Below are positions 59,399 to 64,000 of a DNA stretch of 64,000 bases, piece by piece. Numbering within the stretch: the first letter of the stretch is position 1; every line of letters starts with the position of its first letter. This DNA is from Berghia stephanieae. Lineage: Eukaryota > Mollusca > Gastropoda > Nudibranchia > Aeolidiidae. Location of the stretch: contig CM067445.1 in NCBI GenBank assembly GCA_034508935.3, positions 42,940,371-43,004,370 on the forward strand, in the 5' to 3' direction. A program made the position numbers and the translations under genes. Under the pieces are notes generated by a model that was not told where the DNA came from, searched no databases, and worked only from the letters and a program-made list of their open reading frames with translations.

Positions 59399-62300
59399 GA
59401 GGTGTAAAAAGCGGTCTAAGACTATCCTATGATATTTTTCTCACCTGGTTACAGGAATAGGAGGGTCGTACAAAAATTCGATTGTGTCCCCTTGGTTGGG
59501 GTGCTTGCCCCAGAAGTAGCCCTTATTGTTGTAGAGAATGGTCAGCCTATGCGACAGATGAATTTGTAGGCTGGTGATCATGTCCTTCACCTTGGGGTTG
59601 GCATACATGCCCTGTTTCTTACCCAGGGCAAAGTATTTGTCCTGAAATAGATTTTTGTGAGTGCTGAAATGACGATGACGATGATGTCAATGACCGCGGC
59701 GATAACGATAATATAAACATTGTTACAAAATTAAAGAACCGGGGAAAAATAATTTAAAAAACAAAAGAAAAACATTTAAAAAAAAAAAAAAAAACCAGCA
59801 CAAAAAAAAAACCCCAAAAAAAACAAATACAAAACAAAACAAAACAAATCAACAAAAAAAAAATAGGAAAGAAAAAAGAAAACAAACTTGAGCTTTTATA
59901 TAGCACAATACCCACTATATGTACTCAGATCGCTTTAAATGTGTTCCAAAGCCAGCATTATTTTTTCATTAAAAATAAAAATAAAATAAATAAATTGAGC
60001 TTTTATATAGCGCAATATCAACTAAACGTGCTCAAAGCACTTTACAAGGGGTCCCTGGTCAACAGCAACATTTAATTATTAACATGTAGGACGGGGCATA
60101 ACGCTTATTAGGTGATATTACAATTTTTCGGACAAAGACAAAGACAATGCTGTTACCGGCCAGGTGTTCATTTTACCCGAGTATGGTGAGAGAATGTGAG
60201 TAAAGAGCCTTTTCCAAGGACTCAACTATGCAACAAGCGCGAGGCTCGAACCCAGGACCTTCCGATCCGAAAGCGAGTGTCATACCACTAGACCACATAG
60301 CCGCACAATAACCAGTTAACTGCTGCACTCTATAATGACACATTTAAAATTTAGCCAGGAAACTCGACCTTCAAATATCGATCGATTTAAATGACCCTCA
60401 TTTTGGCAAGAAAAAATCTCTCAAATGTGGGATTTCGTGAAGTAAAGATAAAAAAATTACACATTCCTGGCCATTTTGATGTAGAAATCCTTCATGGGCA
60501 TCTGGTTCACCCCGATATAATGCCGTTTTGATTGGTCACATGTGTGCGGCTATGTGGTCTAGTGGTATGACACTCGCCTTTGGATAGGAAGGTACAGGGT
60601 ACACAGGTGCATGAAGCAGCTCACCTGTAATCTGTTGATGGTTCCCAGGAAGGAAGAGCGAAATCCTTTGTGTTGAAATAGAGTGGGCTTGATCAACCAG
60701 GTGTGCTTGGCTATCAAAGGGTCGCATTTTTTCTGTTGGGATGAAAGAGATCAAGTTGGTCAATAGACAAAATATAGAGAAATTAGTATCTCTTTAACCA
60801 GTTAAAAGACATGTATTTAAAAATTTGGCCAGAAAACTCGTCCTTAAAATATCGATAAATTTAAAAGACTCTTCGAGGTTCCAGGTTTGAGAGTTTTCGC
60901 CAAGATGATGGTCATTTAAATCGATTTGATATTTGAAGGATGTTTTCTGGCCAAATTTTAATATATGTGACTTTCCAGAGTACAACAGTTAACAGGTTAA
61001 TACAAACTTACTATTCTTGGCCTATTAATTGGCGTAAGCACCATTTGAAATGCCATCTTCTGATTGGCTGTTTTATCTTCCATGCCTTCTGATTGGCTGT
61101 TTTATCTTCCATGCAGCCAATCAATGTAGTGCTCTGCTCATCTTCACGGTTATTCACTTCAAACCTCCCTGCTTTGTGATCTTGTGAATTAACGCTCAGC
61201 TTCTGACCTACAGGTCCTTTGTTCCAAGTCCTGTTGCAGGGCGGTGCAATGTTGAGACCTTGAATAAGACATTTTACCCACAATCTCACCGTACTCAGTT
61301 GTAATACAGCGTTGTCTCTGTCCAAGAAACGTCATTTCCAACAAGCGTATTCTATTTGTTGACATAATCCACCACGTTAAAAAAAAATATGAGTGGTCCT
61401 TCAGAGCCATTGGGCCGGAGTTTATCCCGGTTTCTATAGTCTGAAACGGACAATTGCTACCCATTCACTGCTGGGGAGGGGGTCAGAAAAAATCTTGACT
61501 GCACCCGGGATCGATCCAAGTCCCTTTGGGTGTGAAGTGAGTGCTCTACCGACTGAGCTATTGGCAAATTGTAAAAAGAAATCAATTTTTAAAAATTGTA
61601 CTTATTTTCCCCCCTTTCCATACAAACAAAACAGATAAAAACACAGTTTTTGTTGACTCTCTCGTCCTGGTAATCTGGTAATCAGAAGTCTGAGGTTCGA
61701 TCCCCAGTCGAGGTAGACTGATTTTTTGGGAAGTTTTTTTTCTTGTATTTTTCTTTTTTTTTTTTTTGGTATTGTCTAGCACCTTTTAAACACACTTGTT
61801 CAGATCTTTATTTTACACCAGTGCCTTCTCCCTAGCATTTTAAATAATTCGTAACTTCTAACAGTATTCACTAATTAGTCCAGGGATGTTGCAAGCAATA
61901 GGAACTCTGTTTATTTAAAGCTTCAGAAACCAGGATCAACTCACTTCAATGTTTATAATGTTGATAAAATGCAAACTTTTCTTTTAATGGTAAAGCGTCA
62001 ATAAACCAAATGACAAACAGGGATAAGCTTCTGTAAGAAAGAGTTTCTCACCCTATTGTAATCAGGGGGACAAAAAACCTCCCTGAGGTAATCGTATTGC
62101 AGCCAGTCACATGGTTTCTTGTCAAAGTTCTTCAGAAGATACTCCATGATGCCCCAAACACTCTGAATTCGGTACAATCGACCTGGGGTTGAAAAATCAT
62201 AGTATTAAACCATATGAGTCATTGATAAACCAAACAATATATATCATAATAGTCAGAATTTAAGAAGGAACTATAATTCTTTGTCTGTGGGAAACTATAA

Positions 62301-62501
62301 TGTTTTGTTTGTTTAAACTATAATGTTTAAAATATATATATATATATATACATATATTGTGTCAAAGGTCAATGTTAATGACTTACCGATGTAGCCCAGC
62401 TCCGAATATGACAAGGCCATCCAGTCCTTGCGATTCTGTGCAGCTACCGATTTTTTGATGGAGGTGACGAATCCTTTGACAGTCGATATGTCGTCCTCCA
62501 T
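56612..62501 (-). CDS. MGAT4C-like: MGAT4C-like alpha-1,3-mannosyl-glycoprotein 4-beta-N-acetylglucosaminyltransferase, partial
   Basis: Five exons (62387-62501, 62052-62182, 60625-60732, 59445-59641, 56612-56954) join in phase 1/0/0/2 into about 298 residues. MEDD near the start is the acidic motif that binds the metal and UDP-GlcNAc in GT54; then DWMALSYSELGYIGRLYR, KKPCDWLQYD, IKPTLFQHKGFRSSF, KGYFWGKHPNQGDTIEF, a lectin-like C-terminal domain (ISGHSKHPNDIIINATLEIL) and HWVILDQ. These match the order in GnT-IV enzymes, closest by eye to the MGAT4C type (YFWGK-P-x-x-GD). The enzyme is a type II Golgi membrane protein that adds a beta-1,4 GlcNAc branch to the alpha-1,3 mannose arm of N-glycans. 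The stem and N-terminal catalytic half lie beyond the right edge; the family usually ends about 8-10 residues after the last exon seen, so a tiny final exon is missing. No stops or frameshifts: it looks functional. Paralogue A/B versus C is uncertain. Confidence 0.88.
57098..57205. mobile_element. MITE-D, diverged copy in an MGAT4-like intron
   Basis: TTTACAGGTCTGACAACCGA and TTTTTGTAATGG at left; CAGTTATCAGACGCC at right. Confidence 0.45.
57467..57553. repeat. (ATT)n microsatellite
   Basis: About 29 ATT triplets starting within the LLYNCG codons of the LINE relic. Confidence 0.97.
57640..58025 (-). pseudogene. CR1/L2-clade LINE, 3' fragment
   Basis: On minus: LVTSRLNITPVLKSLLWLPI, EKRIKYKITSFAYNCLHHTS, PEYLECLV, then GFALSTPIVWNSLPPKT and FKRHLETNLFHSAY. 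L-x-x-L-x-W-L-P-x-x-x-R-I-x-Y-K, A-P/S-P-E-Y-L and W-N-S-L-P ... F-K-x-x-L-x-x-x-L-F are the C-terminal signature of CR1/L2/Rex-type LINEs. Stops and shifts break it. Inserted in the LINE-A relic. Confidence 0.82.
58446..58884. other. No exon seen (MGAT4-like intron)
   Basis: Unique-looking intronic sequence. Confidence 0.4.
58885..59065 (-). mobile_element. MITE-G, degenerate copy
   Basis: ACACACAAAACTATGTATAA, CGTTTATGGTCTGATTAATG and TTTAGTGAGAAC match the minus strand of MITE-G; ends are decayed. Confidence 0.6.
59195..59330. repeat. Repeat J, second copy
   Basis: GGTACCGTGGAATGGGGTGA and CCCCCAAATGTGCCCCTCAG, as at 34850. Confidence 0.5.
59355..59399. repeat. (CA)n(TA)n microsatellite
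   Basis: CA repeats followed by ATATAT. Confidence 0.95.
59445..59641 (-). CDS. MGAT4-like exon: end of catalytic domain
   Basis: CTATTTCAG acceptor, GTGAGA donor, phase 2. Encodes DKYFALGKKQGMYANPKVKD to DTIEFLYDPPIPVT with the split Arg completed by the next exon. Confidence 0.9.
59887..59955 (-). repeat. SINE-A tail fragment
   Basis: TTGAGCTTTTATATAGCACA to CAGATCGCTTTAAATGTG; immediately left of a full copy in the same orientation. Confidence 0.75.
59993..60306 (-). repeat. SINE-A, full length
   Basis: TTGAGCTTTTATATAGCGCA to CACTAGACCACATAGCCGCA, with intact A and B boxes (CCACTAGACCA, GGCTCGAACC). A small ACAAAG duplication is internal. It lies in the MGAT4-like intron on the gene strand. 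Confidence 0.92.
60314..60460. mobile_element. MITE-E, partial copy
   Basis: AACCAGTTAACTGCTGCACT, AATTTAGCCAGGAAACTCG, CAAATATCGATCGATTTAAA and GACCCTCATTTTGGCAAG; right end incomplete. Confidence 0.65.
60545..60600 (+). repeat. SINE-A head fragment ending next to an exon
   Basis: GCGGCTATGTGGTCTAGTGG and GACACTCGCC, then it fades into the 3' side of the MGAT4-like exon at 60625. The tRNA-like head lies 25 bases from the splice donor. Confidence 0.75.
60625..60732 (-). CDS. MGAT4-like exon: KPTLFQHKG segment
   Basis: CATCCCAACAG acceptor, GTGAGC donor, phase 0 both ends, 36 codons: KKCDPLIAKHTWLIKPTLFQ to LGTINRLQ. Confidence 0.9.
60795..61000. mobile_element. MITE-E, full palindromic copy
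   Basis: Arms AAATTTGGCCAGAAAACTCG and TTTTCTGGCCAAATTTTAAT, with GTCCTTAAAATATCGAT and ATCGATTTGATATTTGAAGG inside; outer ends AACCAGTTAA and TTAACAGGTT. Loop around AGGTTCCAGG. No coding. Confidence 0.7.
61055..61116. repeat. Short tandem duplication
   Basis: CTTCTGATTGGCTGTTTTAT and CTTCCATG occur twice in succession, about 28 bases each. Confidence 0.85.
61166..61350 (+). repeat. SINE-A-related, degenerate
   Basis: TTGTGATCTTGTGAATTAAC, TTGTTCCAAGTCCTG, CTCACCGTACTCAG and GCGTTGTCTCTGTCC keep the SINE-A order with many changes. Confidence 0.6.
61385..61568 (-). repeat. SINE-I copy
   Basis: GGCCGGAGTTTATCCCGG, CTGAAACGGACAATTGCTAC, GACTGCACCCGGGATCGATC (B box) and CTCTACCGACTGAGCTATTG (A box). 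Confidence 0.82.
61650..61720 (+). repeat. tRNA-like fragment
   Basis: CCTGGTAATCTGGTAATCAG and GAGGTTCGATCCCCAGTCGA contain a B box but the A box is weak; a SINE head or tRNA pseudogene. Confidence 0.4.
61725..62045. other. No exon seen (MGAT4-like intron)
   Basis: T-rich and unique-looking. Confidence 0.4.
62052..62182 (-). CDS. MGAT4-like exon: GRLYR to PPDYNR
   Basis: CAACCCCAG acceptor, GTGAGA donor. Encodes RLYRIQSVWGIMEYLLKNF and DKKPCDWLQYDYLREVF; K-P-C-D-W-L is a GnT-IV signature. Confidence 0.9.
62387..62501 (-). CDS. MGAT4-like exon: EDD motif
   Basis: CATGCCAG acceptor, GTAAGT donor, phase 1 at its 3' end. Encodes MEDDISTVKGFVTSIKKSVA to LSYSELGYI. The Met is internal to the protein, not its start: the family has about 200 residues before it. 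Confidence 0.9.
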
Positions 62502-62530
62502 CTGGCATGGAGACAAATGAATAGACATCA

Positions 62531-62727
62531 AATATAGATAGTTCGAAGATGACGTCAATCAGGTCTTTATTATTGTTTTTTTGCCATCCGCGTTTGTGAG
62601 TAATGCTCACTGAACTGTATTAACCCGACTATAAACGTTCATGGATACACACAATTTTGTGTGTTGGTCCGTTATACTTCCGGATGGCAATGTTATGAGC
62701 TTCTGAGCCAAGCGCATACTATCTATA
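62531..62727 (+). mobile_element. MITE-G, full length, 30 bp from an exon
   Basis: TATAGATAGTTCGAAGATGA to GCGCATACTATCTATA; internal TTGCCATCCGCG and TCCGGATGGCAA. Lies just upstream (in gene sense) of the MGAT4-like acceptor at 62502. Confidence 0.82.
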
Positions 62728-62734
62728 CGCAGAA

Positions 62735-63150
62735 CTGTCTACTGTAACAAACAATTGGTAGAATTACGAAATTTTGGCTCCAATTTCAGAACCTCATGAA
62801 CATCACTTAGCATTAAATCACATTGAAACTGAAGGTTGATGTCAGACTACATGGTTTAAAGGATTTTGGGTAATTATTTAATCCTTATAAGGGTAAATTG
62901 TTGATTTTTAAGTTAACTGTGACGACCACAATTTTTAAGTCCTAAAAATTAAGATTTTAAAAACATTTAAAGTAAGCAGGCCTATAATACGCATAAGGTT
63001 TAACTGGATTATCTCATAATGTTTCAAAATTCATAAGCAAGGCTGTGTCAACAGTTCGTTTTCGTAACATTCGCCACAAAATAATAATAATAATAATAGA
63101 TAGCATTCGTATTTTTAAAAATGCATCTCTTGTGCCACAACCAATCCCCT
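62735..63150. other. No exon seen (MGAT4-like intron)
   Basis: AT-rich; short AAT run near 63080. Confidence 0.4.
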
Positions 63151-63152
63151 CC

Positions 63153-63154
63153 CA

Positions 63155-63227
<73 letters not shown>
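63153..63227. repeat. (CA)n microsatellite
   Basis: About 35 CAs. Confidence 0.97.
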
Positions 63228-63228
<1 letters not shown>

Positions 63229-63289
63229 GACCCTCAAATGAATATTCACACATAGGGTTATAACCATAAAGTTTATCTCAGATTAAAAA

Positions 63290-63530
63290 ATAGGCAGACG
63301 TGAAAAGGAAATGTTTTCGTTTCGATTTAAAAGAATTAATAAAGTTGATTGTTCCCTGGCGGTTCTAGGGATAGAATTCCATACACAGGGTCCCATGACA
63401 GAAAAGGATCGCCCGCCAAAACCATTGTATTGAAAAAGAGGAGTTAAAAGTTTAGCTTTATCAGATGATGACTTTAGTGATCTGGAAGGTGTATAAGGAT
63501 GTAATAGGTTTTTAAGTAGACAAGGGCTTC
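63290..63530 (-). pseudogene. CR1/L2-like LINE C-terminal fragment
   Basis: On minus: PYTPSRSLKSSSDKAKLL, GFGGRSFSVMGPCVWNSIP, then after a shift INSFKSKRKHFLFTSAY. Same signature as the fragment at 57640 but a different sequence. Confidence 0.72.
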
Positions 63531-63659
63531 ATCATTTAAACATCACACTCCAATAGTAAGTTATTTAGAACAAAATTAGGGAAAAATCGTTTCATCACTC
63601 AGCTCTTTGTGTGTATAACCAGGCATTTTTATGAGTAGTTATCACTAAACATAAACCAA

Positions 63660-63745
63660 ACTATAGATAGTGTGCGCTTGGCTAAGAAACTAAAAACATT
63701 GCCATCCGGAAATTAACTGACCAACACACGTAACCTTGAACGTAT
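63660..63745 (-). mobile_element. MITE-G, partial minus copy
   Basis: CTATAGATAGTGTGCGCTTG to ACCAACACACGTAACC; the rest is missing. First of three MITE-G copies in a row. Confidence 0.75.
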
Positions 63746-63945
63746 ATAGATAGAATTAAGTGACGTCATTAGGGTCTATGTTATTGTTTTTGCCATCCAC
63801 GTCTATGAGTAATTCTCACTGAACGGTATTAACCAGACTATACAAGTTCATGGTTACACAAAGCTTTGTCTGTTGGTCCATTATACTTCCGGATGGCAAG
63901 GTTGTGAGCTTCTTAGCCAAGCGTATACTATCAATAGTTTGGATA
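63746..63945 (+). mobile_element. MITE-G, full length
   Basis: TATAGATAGAATTAAGTGAC to GCGTATACTATCAATAG. Confidence 0.82.
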
Positions 63946-64000
63946 ATACAGTTTAGTGAGAATTACTCTAAAACGTGAATGGCAAAAAAAACAATAACAA
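63946..64000 (-). mobile_element. MITE-G, minus copy running off the window
   Basis: ATACAGTTTAGTGAGAATTA, CGTGAATGGCAAAAAAAACA; complementary to the middle of the copy at its left. Confidence 0.7.

Overview
The window is animal nuclear DNA: spliced exons with GT-AG borders, APE-type LINEs, tRNA-derived SINEs, hAT, PIF/Harbinger and piggyBac-like elements, and very heavy simple-sequence DNA. The mix (SINEs with an L2-like tail, LINE tails of the GCGCCGTAAAACC type, secreted Cys-rich peptides, a GnT-IV-like glycosyltransferase) fits a marine lophotrochozoan, most likely a mollusc. That assignment is inference from repeat style, not proof.

Host genes are sparse and all on the minus strand. (1) An MGAT4C-like N-acetylglucosaminyltransferase occupies 56612-62501: five exons join in phase into about 298 residues, with further exons off the right edge and probably a tiny last exon not located. 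(2) A two-exon gene at 28592-32422 with a TATA box encodes a 74-residue secreted, WAP-like Cys-rich peptide; its 3.6-kb intron holds a same-strand LINE, and a MITE ends 7 bp short of its 3' splice-site AG. (3) A terminal exon with a poly(A) signal lies at 24550-24921; its product is not recognised.

The rest is layered mobile DNA. 1491-15644 is bounded by PIF/Harbinger-type inverted repeats with a CTG target duplication. It contains both Harbinger genes (Myb/SANT-like on plus, transposase on minus) in broken form and has swollen to 14 kb by nested insertions: hAT remnants, SINEs and a 0.52-kb repeat called repeat B here. 15784-20677 is a second composite, a hAT element with an 8-bp duplication carrying a young LINE. 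21.4-23.2 kb is GTA/GTG and AAT repeat DNA. 23.5-33.8 kb mixes the small genes with MITEs and a second, nearly identical LINE copy in the opposite orientation. 35.0-39.3 kb holds a minisatellite that grew inside a SINE, a hAT transposase relic and long (TAC)n tracts. 39.8-43.5 kb is a same-orientation cluster of repeat B. 43.8-48.4 kb holds an RTE-like LINE, (AT)n flanked by hairpins, and a fold-back/direct duplication. 49.3-50.5 kb has inverted SINEs and a 0.5-kb palindrome. 54.9-55.7 kb is a virus-derived (Polinton/adintovirus-like) ATPase fossil.

The SINE, MITE and repeat names (A, B, C, D and so on) are labels for this window only. Relationships were judged by eye, so percent identities and family assignments need computation.
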